DNA from: Brachypodius melanocephalos
Lineage: Eukaryota > Chordata > Aves > Passeriformes > Pycnonotidae
Assembly: GCA_013398615.1 (NCBI GenBank)
Contig: VZSR01002145.1
Coordinates: 2,586,956 to 2,650,955, forward strand
Length of the DNA stretch: 64,000 nucleotides
Direction: 5' to 3'
The translations under genes and the position numbers were made by a program. The notes under the pieces were generated by a model. The model saw only the letters and a list, made by a program, of their open reading frames with translations. It was not told the origin of the DNA and made no database searches. The first letter of the stretch is position 1, and each line of letters starts with the position of its first letter. Shown one piece after another: positions 21,769 to 35,600 of this stretch.

Positions 21769-23381
21769 TTCTCAAATGAGCACCAACACATATTGTAAAT
21801 ATGACAAACAATACGCCTCCCTCTAATACTGAAGAACTATATACAATGTACAAATACATGAAAAGGTGAAAACCAATTATTGGAAAACAAACAATTGCAT
21901 TTATGACTGAAGCAAATGACCTGAAAGAATATGCAAAAAAAAAAAAATTAAAATAAGGTCAAAGAAATAAAAGTATACACAATTTGTAAACACAAGAGCA
22001 TCCATAGACAGGCTGGTATTGGAAATATTGTCCTTAGTTTTGTCAGTGGGGAAAGCATTCCCATTTCCTTAGGAAGAACAAAACAAAGGATACACACAGT
22101 TGTAACGATGAGAACAGCTTACTTGTGGTTGTACCTTACACAATGCCATTCTGCTTGCATTTAAATATATTGATTTTTTATTTATTTTTATATTTTTTTT
22201 TCTGTATTCAAGATGATTTTGTTTTCCCTCTTCTGCTTGTTCTTTTTCACCAGGGTTTCTGCAGAAAAAAACTGTCTAACCTGATTGCTTCTGAGCACTG
22301 AGGCCTCCTTCCCTCGGTGTTTGGTGTCCCCTCTTCATCCCAAAACTGCTTCCCCTGGAAGCTCCTCCCAGAGCAGGGAAGTGCAGTGAAATGCATGATT
22401 CACACACTCTCACAGAGCAGAGAGAAAAGTGCAGAGAAAATTCTCACTTGATCATCACGACAACAGCAGGTTTTATTTTTCAGCAGGGTTTGTTCTGTTC
22501 CTCTGTGGTTTGAAGTTTGTGCACCAAACCCAGAGAATTGAAGAACCTGCAACAGTTCCTGACCAGCTCCTTGCTCAGCAAAGCACAGTCCAGTGGTTTG
22601 TGCTGTTGGTCCACTTCGGGATAAACAAGAGACCAAATGAAATAAAATCGAAGAAGGGAGGAGATTAAAGACAGAAAGGAGAACAAAAGAAATGAACTTT
22701 ACTGCCAAGAGAGGTAAACTTTTACTCTAATTTGTTATGTAGCAGCCTGGTTAAAAAAAAAAAAAGAAAAAAAAAACCCAGAATGACAATAACAACAAAA
22801 AAAAACCCTCCCCTCAAAAATAAAACCAGGATCCAAAGATTTGTGGTTTAGGTTAAAAATCGAGTTCAAAGCTCCATCCTCCATCCCTGCTGCCCCAGCA
22901 GCAGTGAATCCGAGGCTGCAGCTCCTGCCCAACCCCAACTCCTGCAGCTCCAGATCCACCCCACTGCAGCCAATGTTGGTGCAAGAGAAAATCCCAGGCC
23001 TGGATTCCACAAACCAGGGAAAGGGGGAGCCCCACGGGATTCCTGGAGGAGCACGAAGGGACCCAGCGAAAGGAGAGGGGAACTGGAGCCTTCCTGCAGC
23101 CCCTCCCAGCCCAAAAATCCCCCCTGGGGCTGCTGGCCCCAACCCAGCCACCAAATCTGCCAGCTGGGAGCCCCCTGTCCTGCCACATCCACAGGGAACA
23201 CGGATCCACTTCAGAGGACAACGTAAATCATGATTTTTGTTTCCCTTTGAACATATTTTCCAACAAATACAGAAGGAAACAGGATCATCATCAACAACAA
23301 CAACAAAAAAAAGTGCTCTCAGGGAGGGGCTCTGAGAAAACAGCACCAAATATATTATTTCTTTTTTAAAAAATTAAATAT

Positions 23382-23389
23382 TATTTACA
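23382..23389 (-). promoter_or_regulatory. Pumilio-type element UGUAAAUA in the YPEL2 3' UTR
   Basis: Plus-strand tatttaca gives UGUAAAUA in the transcript, a match to the PUM1/PUM2 consensus UGUANAUA. It sits in an AU-rich pocket of the inferred 3' UTR. A match of this length can arise by chance. Confidence 0.4.
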
Positions 23390-25957
23390 AAAGTATATTT
23401 CACAAGGTAACGTCTGGGGGTCCTTTTTTTCTGCTTTGTATATATATTATCATCTGAATTATTTCTTACAGGGGTCAGGATTTCACACCAGACAATCCAC
23501 CAAAGCAAGAACAATTTCAAACTTACTCAAGTCTGAGCTTTGGGGTAGAGGGGGGGATGTAAACTCAAGGGTGCTCACAGCTGCCCAGACACGAGGCTGG
23601 GCACCAAAAAAAGGAGGAAAACTCGCTGCTGTCCGTGTTTTCCCCAGGATGCTGCCCATGGAAAGCTCAGGAAGCAGCTTCCACATCTCCACTTCTCCTG
23701 GGAAAAGGCCCCACCTGGCTCAGCTCAGCAGGGAAGTTCTTTGGTTTTCTCTGAGGGTCTCACTGTCCCTGTGCTGCTGTGGGAGCCACCAGCACAGATC
23801 CCAAATTCCTGCCAGCCCTCAGCTCCCAATAAATCAGCAGCCAGCTAAAGCTCCTCCTGTTCACTGAACACACACAGGAGCTGCACAAGCCCATTTCTCC
23901 TCATCCACCTGTGCAGGACATCACAGCCACTCCCCAGGGAATTCTCTGGGTGCTGGGGACAGGCACAGCCACACTCTGGCTTCCCAACAGGGCTCTCAGC
24001 CAGAGACTGATGAGACAAAACCAATTAAAAGCAGATTAAGAGCTCGCCCTACTCATGCTTGGACTGGTTGCCATTAAAAGCCCAACACCTGTGACCAGGA
24101 GAAACCAGCCAGGTCTGATGGGGCACTGTCCTCTTTTTTGTCCCAAATGAATGGATAAAAACATTTCCACGTGGCAGCTCCCTGGAGCTGGGGTTTCTCA
24201 GAGCAGTTCTCTGCACAGCCCTGCCTTTTCTATCTCTTTTTGATCAGCAGTTGCTCCAAATACCAACAGCAAACCATGAGCCCTGTGTGCTCTTCTCAAC
24301 CTCACAGGATTTGGGATGATCCCTCACCTCTCCCAGCTCCTTAAAGGCTCTGTGGAGACTAAAGAGCTCTTTGAAGAACAGGAATTACTTCCCACTAGTT
24401 AAAACCCAATAAATTGCCATGGATCCTCAATGAAAGGACAGGGAAATGGCACCAGGTCAGTGCCAGAGCCCACGAGACAGCAGGGGCTGTGGGAATTTTG
24501 ATTTTTACTGCATTTGTCACCAGAGGCAACGTGGCTGATGGAAACAGAGACAATCCAAACCAAAAGCTGAAGCAATTGTTACACAGCCAGAGCAGAAGGG
24601 TGAGGGCAGAAGCCACCTCTGGACAGGTTGGTCACAAACTCCATCCCCTGCAGGAGCCCAGCCAACTCCACCTCATTTCCCCAAGGCTGTCAAGAACAGA
24701 GCTTTGAGAGGGAAAAACACAACCTTTGCTTGGTCAGGTTTGGGTCTCAGCACAAGGATCCAAGCCTGAATTCCACCCTGATCCTTCAGGAGAGTCTCCA
24801 TTCACATTTCCTGCCAATTTAACAGCAAATGACTCTTCCCCAGCCCCCTGGAATCTCTCAGGGGTGGGGGGTCAGTGATAACAGAGCTCCAAAGCTTCTG
24901 TTTGATAAGGAGTCAGCACCCCCTGCACAATACTCTTTCCTTCTGGATTAAGAAAGATTTCCCCCCCCATGGATTAACCTACTTGAAAGAATTCTGCCAA
25001 CAAAAAGAAAAACTCGCTCGGGGAGAGATAAACTCAGCTCAGTAGTCCTGGGTTATGCACCAGACACTGGCTGGACTGCTGCAGAGCCAGCTCCTCATGG
25101 TTATTTTGGCCTAACACAGTTCCCCTCTCACACACACCATCCCTTCCCCACCATCCACCTGGGAAGGTGCTCAGGGATCACCATGGAAAAATTAAAATGG
25201 GAAGGACTCGTTGTCCCTTTGACACCCACATCTACCCCTCAAAGGCATGGATCATCCCAGGGGTGCTGGGGACATGTTTCATTTCTGTTTTTCTTTCCCA
25301 TTCTCTCCGTGCCCGCAGTGGGCTTCTGGGAGTGGGAAAAGGGGGAACCATTTGGGGAGGATACCTGGAAATATCCACCTGTGCAACACAACCCCAGGAA
25401 CTCGGCTCCCTCCTCGCCTCATTTCTGTGCCAGGCTCCCCCACTGGAGCCTGGCATCCAAGGAAAAGGTTCTGTAAGAGCATTTTCCTACTTGCACTTGT
25501 GAAAGGTTGGTAAAACACCTCCAAGGGTGCTCAGGGGAGGCCAGGAAATCCGGGGGTCCCCTCTGTCACTGTTTGTCCCCATCCTCCTCTAGGGAATTTC
25601 CTCTTCCTTGCCTTGCACATGCCTTTTTTCAGCCCACCACATTTTCTAAGCTGCAGCTCCAGCCTCCTTGTGCCTGAAGTTGTTTTCTGCTCCTCTCTGC
25701 AGGGCTCAGAGTCAGGGTTTGGTTTGTCCAGCCGTGAGGATGCTCCCCACGGCCGCGCTCTGCTGGGATGTTCAGCCTCCCTACCCTGAACCAGCAAGAC
25801 AAAGGAGAGGCAGGGAATCTCCCCAGCTTCCCTCAAACAAGGAGCTCACAAATAGCAAACAAAACACAGACTGTGGGGGAACTGGTTCTGCCTTGGGCTC
25901 AGCCAGCTCGGGCTGAGGCTCCACCGATGGATTTGCAGAGAAAACGCAGCCGTGAGG

Positions 25958-26110
25958 TAATTTCTGTCCTTTTACACAAGGAGATATTTCTCTGTCCTTT
26001 TTTTTTTTTAGACAAGTAGGTATTTCTCTATCCATTTAGACAAGTAGATATTTCTTTGTCCATTTTAGACAAGTAGGTGTTTCTCTGTCCATTTTACACA
26101 AGGAGATGGT
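25958..26110. repeat. 28-29-bp tandem repeat in the YPEL2 3' UTR
   Basis: About five copies of a unit of the form gacaagtaggtatttctctg followed by tccatttta, with the outer copies reading acacaaggagat. The copies differ at a few positions. Confidence 0.88.
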
Positions 26111-26190
26111 TTCAAGCCTTGCTTTACCAGGACTGAAAGGAGAAGCCCAGCGTCACCTTCTGATGGTTCCCCACTCCCCCACCCCTCTCC

Positions 26191-26246
26191 CACCTTCTCC
26201 TGCCCAAACCTCGGGGTCTTCCTCCTGCCCAAACCTCGGGGTCTTC
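26191..26246. repeat. 27-bp direct duplication in the YPEL2 3' UTR
   Basis: Two adjacent copies of a unit beginning ctgcccaaacctcggggtct and ending tcctc, with one or two substitutions near the ends. Confidence 0.8.
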
Positions 26247-26588
26247 CTCCCACAGCTGGGGAGGTGCCAGGAGAGCCCAGGTCAGGCTGGATCGAGCACT
26301 GGGCACATGGAATGGCTGTCGGGCATTCGGTGCATTCTCTGAGCCAACGCCAGAACAGAGAGAGAAGCAGCCAGGGTCAACTCACAAACAGATACAAAGC
26401 AAAGAGACAGAGAGACAGAAATTTAGAGGCCAGTCACCAATAAAGATGGAGAAGGGTGTGAAGATGCTCCCGGATTGCAGAGCCTCTAAATGCATGGAAC
26501 CAAGCGTTCAGTCACTCTCTCACTCTTGGGTATAATGTTCGGTTGGATGGCATTCTCTTACACGCTGCTAGGGCTGGGCTCTGCCCCC

Positions 26589-26678
26589 TCAATCCCAGCC
26601 ATTATCCTTGATCATGTGAGCTAGTTCAATGATGTATTTGCCTTCTTTATACTTCTGGCTGCTTTCAAAAGCGTGTTC
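26589..26678 (-). CDS. YPEL2: YPEL2 terminal coding exon
   Basis: Acceptor ccttacAG|GAACAC. It encodes [19 protein letters not shown] and MIKDNGWD, then TGA at 26591-26589. The long 3' UTR follows. Confidence 0.97.
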
Positions 26679-29600
26679 CTGTAAGGAGAGGAGGAGGGAG
26701 AGTGAGGTCAAGGTGGTGTTTGGATGTAAATCGAGTCACGGAGCAGATCTGGGGGTGCTGCTGCAAGGCTGGGCCCTGCCCACGGAGAAAAAGTCACCTG
26801 CAGGTCTTGCTGTTGGCTCTCAGGAAAAGTGTGGGGGGAAAAATCTGAAATCCTGCCTCTAGAATCTGAAATCCTGCTTCTGGAATCTGAAATCCCGCTT
26901 CTGGAATCTGAAATCCTGCTTCTGGAATCTGAAATCGTGATTCTGGAATCTTAAATCATGATTCTGGAATCCTAAATCATGATTCTGGAATCTTGCTTCC
27001 AGAATCTTAGATCATGCTTCTAGAATCTTAAATCCTGCTCCTGGCTGTCTTTACGTGCCGGAAAAATGGGACTGGCAGCAGGAACGTGCAGGTTTCTGTA
27101 GGTCAATGGTAACTGCTCCTAGGGCCAGGATTTTGGGATCTTTGGTGGTAAAACCCAGCTCTCTGCAAGGTGGTTTGGGAATTCATTAAAGTTTGTTAGA
27201 AATGGAGTGCTTCTCTCACTGGGAATGGGATGGATTACAGTGAATTTAATGTGGCAATGGAGTCCCAGGAGAAGATCCCACTCTGAACAGATCTGTGCAA
27301 GCACACAGGAATCCTCTGGGATCGCCAATATCCCTGAGCTTCTGCATGGATTCCAACCTCACCCATTTTTAATGATTTTGATCCTTTTTACAGCCTTTCA
27401 CCCGACTTAGTGAAGAGCATTTCTGTCCAGAGGCCACGGATCCAAACTAGGATTTGTTTAGACACTGGTGAAAACGTTTGCACAAAATGGTCTGGGCCTC
27501 CAGAAGCAGAAATTAGGATGTAACATTGGATTTTATTGGAAGGTAATTGAATTTTTGAAGAGCAAACAGATAAACTCATGTTTAACAGCATTTCCAGTGG
27601 AAGGACACAGAATTAATGGAGCATTCTATTTTTCTGATAACAACTACCAGAAGAATAGAAAAAACACAGGACTGAAATTATCTTCATTTGTGTTAAATGT
27701 CACTGAGGGGCACCCACCAAAACCAGGTGTAGATTCTTATTCAAAAACTCTACATTAAAGCTGATTTTCCAAATGCAACACACACAAAAAGCAGGAAGAA
27801 AACAGATGGTTCCAGATGAAATTGTATTTTAGGCTCCCAAAATGATCTTTCCACCCCCCTCAGCTGGAGCAAAGGTGCCCAGGGGCAAAGGCAGGGACAC
27901 CAATACTCACATATTTCCAGCCCAGCGTGGTTTTGCAGTTTTCACAGTAAATATCTGCCACGGCGTGCAGTCCTGTTAATAACACCCGCTCCTCTGCAGG
28001 GCCACAGCCCACGTTCACTCTGGGACAAAGCACAGATGCTCCCCGTTAGTGCCTTTCCACATCAGGATGCTCCAATAAAGCTGACAAAGATTTCATTGCG
28101 GTGTTTGAAAACACGAGCAGGAGGTTCTGAGTTTCCCCAGAACAAAGCTCTGTCTCGCAGTTCCAGAGCAGAATGAAAAAAAGGTAAAATGGGGTTTTTT
28201 ATGCAACTAAAAAACTCAATGAGAGCTCTGAACAGGAGATTAATAACACTCTAGTCACTTGTGCTAATTAGGCATTTGAGAAAGGTTTTCCTTCTCAAAT
28301 TGCTAAAATGGTACTTTTACTTTCCCAAATGGAAAATTGAAAAATGTGACTGAAATCAGCGGTCACCAGCAGTGACCTCCCCAAAACTACCTCCAGTCAC
28401 TGGGAATATCACACTTAGTTTTTATGAAGTGCATATTTAGGTATCATCCATCTCCACATTTACAAAACTCTGGCTCTTTGGTCCAGCTGCATCCTGGGAG
28501 AGGAGAATGACTCAGCCATTAGCTCTGATTTCTCAGCCTGATGACGAAAAAAAAATCACCTTTTCCTTATCTGAAACCTCAACACGCCTCAAATATGAAT
28601 CAGGGGCTATTTCTGCCTCTTCCTCCAACCATTTTCAGGAAGCTCCCACATCCCAGGCAATGTTTTTTGAAGGGATCTATGGGTTATTTTTCCTTTCTCA
28701 GGAGGGTTTTGTTAGATCCTCCCCAAGCGACGCGGTGTGCGCAGGGTACTCACACGGAGTTGAAGAGGTACGCTCGTCCCTGGCTGCCTTGGAAGGACTG
28801 GAAGGCAAGAAAACAAAGCTCAGTTGGCTTTTTGAGAGGAAAAGGCAACTGTTCTCCAGCTCCAACACCTGCCCTTTTCACAGGACACACCTGGAATTCC
28901 CAGGGTTTTTACACAAGCCCAACGTGCTGCTCCAGAGCTGGGTTTTCTCTCTCATGTCCCTGCAAAATCTCTTTTTTCACCCTTTTGGTGTTGATGAACC
29001 ACACACCACTCCTCAGCCTCACCTGAAGGCTGCCAAAACCTGGTCAGAATCTCTTTTCAAACTGCACTTTGCATATGGATTTGCCTTGGGAATTGCACAG
29101 CCAGAGGCTGAGCCAAGCTGAGGGATTGGGATGTGCCCGTGCCAGGAGCTGTGCACACAAACACAAATCCAGTGATTGCACAAAAAGCCTTGAGGTGTGT
29201 GCAAGGCTCATATTCCCACTGGGAGATCTTCAGGACTGGGGCTAATCCCAGCAGGAGATGGAGATGAACAAGGACAACAGACCTCCAGATAATCCAGGCA
29301 CATCCTCTCTGCCCCACATTTCCTCAGGATGTGGGAGCAGCACCATGGAAAGGCAGAGTTTTGGGGGATCAGGACACTGCAGGCAGATCCCAGGGTGCCA
29401 TGGCTGTGGCATCACCCTGTGGCAGTGCCTGCCTGACAGGCACCAAGTGCCACCTGAATTTTTAATGCACTTTGACAGGCGCACACTGAATTAAACATTT
29501 GGGGCTTGTGAGGAAGAGCTGAGCTGTCTGTACACTGGTTACCTTGGGGGACACTTCAGGGAATGTCTGCACCCAGGGGCAGGGGCTGGGAAAGTCAAAA

Positions 29601-32600
29601 AAAGCAGCTTTTCTGGACCATTGAATCCTTTATTTGCACCTCACCAGGAACCTTGCAATGCTTAGTGGTTTTCTTAAAACCTCAGCTGATTTCAGACCAA
29701 AAACTCTTAAAAGAGAAGGGAAAAGCAGAGTTTTGAGGGGAAAAGAGAAACATTGGTGTTTTACCTCCAGGCCCTCTAACAATGGTGATTTCTTTGCTTA
29801 AGAACAACCCCACATCACATAAAACAATCTCTGGGGTGTCCCAGCCCTCCCTGGCTTGTGCCCTCCTGCACCTGCCCAACTCCTGCACTCAAAGCCCTGC
29901 CAGCTTCCTTGGGAAGATCCCAAATTGCCAAAGGATCATTTTCCACAGAGCACAGGCACCTCAGAGGGCAAAAATGCCACGGGGCACCAGGGCAGGGAGC
30001 CAGAGGCAGCAGTGCCAGCTGCCTGTGAGGTCTGCAGGGCAGCAAGGGCTCTGCCAGCTACAAAATCCCTGCCTGGCACAGAATCCCAGGCTCCTGGAGG
30101 GATGACTGCTCTTCAGAGGAATCTGAAGCCCAATATTAGTTGCCACCCAGGGCACAGAGAGCCACTGTGGATCCAGAGGATGCCTGAGGCACTGGGATAT
30201 CTCTTTGACTCCCACAAAAGCAGTGCCCTGAGGAATTTTCTTGGGGAGGAATTAAATAGGACACAGGGCTAGAGCATGTTTGTGTAATTGCATTTATTAG
30301 AGAAGCTCCTTTTAATCCTTCTGCAGCACTCCAGCTCTGTCACAGCCCACACCAAAGCAGCCTGGCTGCTCCCAAACACACCCTGCACCATCCCAGGGGC
30401 CTGGGGAGGGGAAAATGGGAACACAAATGATGATTCCCTGCTCAGAAAGGAGGGGCCAAGGCACACCTGGCTGCAGAAACAGGAGGGCACTGCCTGTCCC
30501 TGCTGCAGGACTGGGATGCCGTGGGAAGGGTTCAGGGATGAAACACGGAGTCCAACATGTGTGCCACCAGAGCAAAATGAAAGCAGATGAAGCTTTCTCA
30601 CCATCCAGTCCTTCCCAGTGAATACTCCTCTGTAAACACCAAAGAGACTGAGTTTGCCAACAACAGCAACTCTGGGAGCGGAGTTTTTATGGGTACAGAA
30701 ATAGGATTTTCTGTTCCTGCTGTACAAAGGTCTGTCTTTAATAAACAACAAGCCCAGTCCCATCAGCTGTGCTGGGGCTCACTGGACATTGTTCCATTCC
30801 CAGGGACTGCAGCATCCTTCCAGAGGTGCCTGCCCTTCCTCCCAGCTCAAACCAGGGCTTGAGGGTATCTAAGGGTGGCCACTGGGGGAAAAAAAAAAAA
30901 AAATCCCATTATTTATCCCCTGCCCAAGCAGAAGTTTTCAACAAACCACTGCTCAGCTTTCAGTGCTGTCTCAATAGTCACCCTCCAGCCAGCAAAGGAT
31001 TTGGCAAAACATATTAAAAAAAGAGAGAGAAGTCTGTAACCACAAGTTCCTCAGTGCATTTGCCTCTGCAAGACTAAGCTGGCAGTATCTTTATAAAATA
31101 AAGGTGGCACAGGCAGCTTTTATCTGGGTGTTGTAACCTGAGCTTTTCTTGGAGATGTTCCTGCTCCTCTGGCACGCCAGAAAAATTGGCATATGCTGTA
31201 ATGGGAACTACAAAATCAAAAAAAACCACCCCAAAACAGGTATATTTATACACAAGCAGATGCTCTTGTGTTTGTTTTCACTGTTTTGTTTGTTTTTTTT
31301 CAAGAGACACGTAAAGAATTCCACAACACACTTGATTTGCACTGAAGTGACAGCCAGCAGCCAGACCTACTTTCTGCGCTCTGCATTTTCTCTGTGCAGA
31401 TTTTCCTGTTATACATCCAAAGGTGCATCTCAATCCCCCTTCCCACAGAAATCCAGACTCTCTGAAAGAACAGCTCCTGGCATCACTCCCCAGCTGAAAG
31501 AAATGGAAAGGATCTCTCTGTTGCTGTTTCCTACTGGAAGCCCAAGCACATATTTTTCCCTGCACTGCTGATGCTCAGGGTCTGGCTGGAAACACATCTG
31601 GATGTGCCAGAACAGAACCCTCCCTTCCCCATCCTGTCTGAGCCCTCTCAAAAATCAACTCGAGCTGTTGGGCTTGGAGATGCACAACAGCTCATCCTCC
31701 TGGCACTCAGCTCAGGAACCCTCCCCACCCCTGGGTGCTCAGGAGAGAGGCACCCAAAAGCTGCAGGGCCCCAGGGATGCTGGCTGGAGTATCCAGGTGG
31801 GAAGTCAGCACTTTGGAGCGGATCCTCTCTCTCCTCACGGCACAAGCTCCACGTTAAGATGTTTTTGGCAGCTGCTCTGGTTTAAGAAGCTCCTGCCACC
31901 CAATCTGCAGCCACTCCTTGTGGCCCCTCAGCTGTGCTGATCCCAAATTAGAGCTGTGAAATCGCTGCTTTCAAAAGCAGATGTTCTGCAGGGGGTGGGT
32001 ATGAGGGAAATGGCTTTTCCCTCTTTACCCTGCTAGGGGGTTAAAGGACAATCCCAGGAGTGCTTGGTGGTCCCAGTGTGGGGCAGACACGAGCCCTGGG
32101 GAGTGGGGAGCTCTCTGAATGTGCTGGCAGAGAGGCAGAGTGCAGAACTGCAGCTCTGGGAGAGCCTGAGCCTGCACACAGGCACTGAGGCTTTCACTGA
32201 TGCTGCTGAACCAGCCCTGCTGCAGCAGCCAGCAGGACCTGCACCCACATCCAGCTCCTTTGGGTGCCCCTGGCACGGGCCCAGCCCTCAGCACCACGAA
32301 TCCTGCTCTACTCAGCAGCCACGACCTCGGGAGCTGTTTGGGTCAATCCATTTGTTACATTCTGCTCTCAGCCCCAAGTGCTGATCCCAGGGCTCGGTGC
32401 AGGGAAGGGCTCTGCCTCTCCACCTGTTCCACCTCCAGACCTTTTTTTCTGGCACATTCTCCTCTCTGCTGACTGCTGGAGACACAGGAGGGAATCCTGA
32501 CATTCCATCGGTGATGCCAGGGAAAGGCACAAACTCTGACAACTCTGCTGCACCTCCAGCTCCTCATTCACAGCACAGCCCACTCAGCAGTTCCACCCTC

Positions 32601-35600
32601 TGAACACACGACAGGATTAATGCCCCAAGTCTTTGTGATGCTGTTTGACACTGGGTCAAACACAAAAAGAGCTGCTGGAATCATCTGGAAAAAGAGGAAG
32701 CAGTTGCCAGGGCTAAATGGCTCCAGAGTGGTGCTTGCTCCCTGCAGACTGCAGCAGAGAAAAACCCCCATGTACCTACATCCAGCTGGCAGCCTTTTAA
32801 CAATCCAATAAAACAGAAATGAAAAGGCAACTGCTCCCAAAGAGGTCCAAGAGGGAAAGGACACAGCGTGTGCCCCCCTTCAGGCTCTGCTCCTGAAATA
32901 ATTCCCACTGCAGGGATGCAAATGGAGCTGAGGGCCCAGAGCCATCCTGGAGAGGAGGAGCCCCAGGAGCACAGGAAGCAGAATTTTCCAAAAAGGACAC
33001 GTTCCCTGTCATATCCCCACAGGTGCAGTGAGAGAAGGGATGGTTCAAACCCTTGGGCACTGAATCTGTGCCTGAGAAATCCACACAAGAGGGATCTGGG
33101 ATCATTGATTTCCCAGCTTTTGGGTCTGAGTAACTACAGCCACAGCACACCAGATTTATCTATTCCCACTGCTGATTTAACCCTGAAGCATCCAAGATGT
33201 CCTGATAAAATACAGCTTGGACAGGGAGAGGAGACCTTTAAAGAAGATAAAAAGTGGTGTCAATATAACCTGAGTGCCAAGATATGCCCCAAAGCCCAGG
33301 TTTCCTTGTGCTCATGCACTTAATCCCAATTCCTACCTGCTGCTTTCCAACATCCCAAACAAAACCCGGCCTTCAAGCCTGATTTGATTTAATTTGATTT
33401 AAAAGATGAGCCCTGGGATGTGTTTAAGAGGAAGCACTACCTGTAACAGCACCAGGTGTACGATGGCTCCTGAGCAGCGGGGAGAAAACTGGAAAATCAC
33501 AACTGTGCCAATTCCTGCTGCAGATTCCAGGCTCTGCCCTGGCCAGCACCAGCCATTCCAACCCTCCAGCATTTCCCAAGGGAGCAGGGGTTCAATTGCT
33601 TGGTCCCTGTAGGTGCAGAGAGCTCCTCAGGGTTCATTCATTCCACCTTGCTCTCCCTCAATCCGTGATCAGATTAAACAGATCCAATTTTGCTCCCATC
33701 ACACCAGACACGGAGCCACGTCAAGGGAACGGGTTCCATTATTCCACCTCGTGCACAGATGTGACCTTACCCCGCTCCAGCTGCATTCCTGAGTTTTAAT
33801 TGAGTTTTACCACGGGTCCTTAACGCTATTTAAAGCCCAAAGTCGATACGGAATTAGTGGACCAAACTCATCTCTGAAATAATTCAATTAATTCAGCACG
33901 GCTTTTATTCCCCTGCAGTTTATGTTGCTGTGCAAGAACACAGGGAATAACCAGGATCTGCTGCATTCCATGCTCTGAACAGCCCCAGATTTTGTGGCTC
34001 AGGTTATGCAGCCTGTGAGCAGGAAGGTGCACAGATGAAAAGCCTTTTGTCTGGTTCCATTCTGATGGGAGTATCACTTCAATTTTTTATTCTGCCTCCC
34101 AGGTGTTGATCCAGCCCTACTCCAACCTACAAGAATCCTTGTGCTCTGAAATCCCAGTCCTTCCAGTGCCATACAACAACTTCCTGATCCCTAAAACCCT
34201 CAGGCAAATTTAAGGAATGGTTCATTTAACTTTTTTTTTTTTTTCAATAAGGATTTTTCTGGTCCAGCTTGGTTTGGTTTTCAAAGGGAGATTCTCTCAT
34301 CCTCTCACGTTTCTGGGCGCTGGAGCCAAGGAAAAATCCTCATTTTCACAAGATTCCCAAAAAATGCTGGAATATCATGAAGCACAGTGGACATCCAGCA
34401 TTATCCAGGATGTCACTGCTGCCCAGGAAGATGGAAAACCAACGGGCAAGTGGGGCTTCAGGAAGGGATTTAAATGGGTCAGGATCCAGGGGCACATTCC
34501 CAGTTATTAATCCATACCTCAGAGGGGAAATTTTATTTTGCAGTTGCAGAAGGGAGAAAGAGAATCTCTTCTGAGGCTCTGCAATTAATGAAGAGCTGCA
34601 CTCAGGGAAATACAAATTGCCTAAATTCGAGGGGGTGGTTTTTTCCTCGAGCACTTGGATTCCTAACACAGATTAACACGTTGCTCTGCTGAGCTAAATC
34701 CTGAGCCAAACTCTATAAAAAACGTCAAAATTCACAAAATAGTTGCAAACTGCTCTGCCTCCTTGTCCCTCACGTGCCTGCCAGGCTGTCCTGACTCACT
34801 TCAATCACAACACTGAATTTTCCTCGTGTTATCACAAGCCCTGAGCTCCTGGCCTCTGTTCTTATTTATTTTTTCAATGGATTTCCAGCTCACAGACTTC
34901 AAAGTGAAATTTCAAAATGCAGATGCTAAGGGCTCAAACTACTGAGGGCAAATTAAAAAAAAAAAATTACTTCAGATTTATTACTTCTATAAAACTTCAC
35001 AATGTTTTGGGGGCTTCTCTTGTGATTTCCACAGTCTCTGGTTGCTGCTGCTGTTCTGCTTCAAAATTTGCCTTGAAGATGAAAAAGGATGGAAATACTG
35101 TGGGGAGAAGGAACAGATGGAGTGTTTACTTTTAAAAGCAATTACTCCAATTTATTTAGGGGCAGAGCAAAGCAGAGCAGCTTTGGGAGGCAGATCCCTG
35201 CCCTCTGCAGCCCAGGCAGGGAGGAGAGATGTGTGTGATGGTGAATCCCAGGGGATCTGGTCTGATCTGATCCCTGCACTTCCATGGCCTCATTCCCAGA
35301 GCTGGGATGAGTTTGGCACCTCTGGCACTTCAGGCACTGTTTGTACTTGGAATGCACAAGGGCAACACGGAGAGAATTTTGTTATTTACTGTGCAAAACC
35401 ACAGAAAGTGACAATGAAGCCCTTTCTGTTCAGACAGGGATGAAAAATGTCATTTTTGCTGTGGGTTTTATCCCCCCACTTTTGAGTGCTGCTGTTTTCC
35501 TTGCAACAACCCCAGTCATTTTAAAAAGCAGTGGCAGGGGGAGAATAAAGCCCTTTATTTCCACATTAATTATTGCTGCAGCATGGGTTTTGGAGATAAA

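Larger units (their letters stand above)
21745..26588 (-). other. YPEL2: YPEL2 3' untranslated region (inferred)
   Basis: This stretch lies directly after the YPEL2 stop codon and runs to an AATAAA signal. It contains no gene of its own. A 3' UTR of roughly this size is usual for YPEL2, as I recall from human. Within it are an A-rich plus-strand tract (22750-22810), a Pumilio-type element (23382-23389) and a 28-bp tandem array (25958-26110). The true length needs transcript data. Confidence 0.6.

Noticed and set aside
22735..23349. 204-codon minus-strand frame
   Set aside because: It lies in the inferred YPEL2 3' UTR, ends in poly-F/S from A/T tracts and has no homology.
28507..29121. 204-codon plus-strand open frame
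   Set aside because: It overlaps YPEL2 coding exon 2 on the opposite strand, shows no recognisable domain, and reads as intron sequence.
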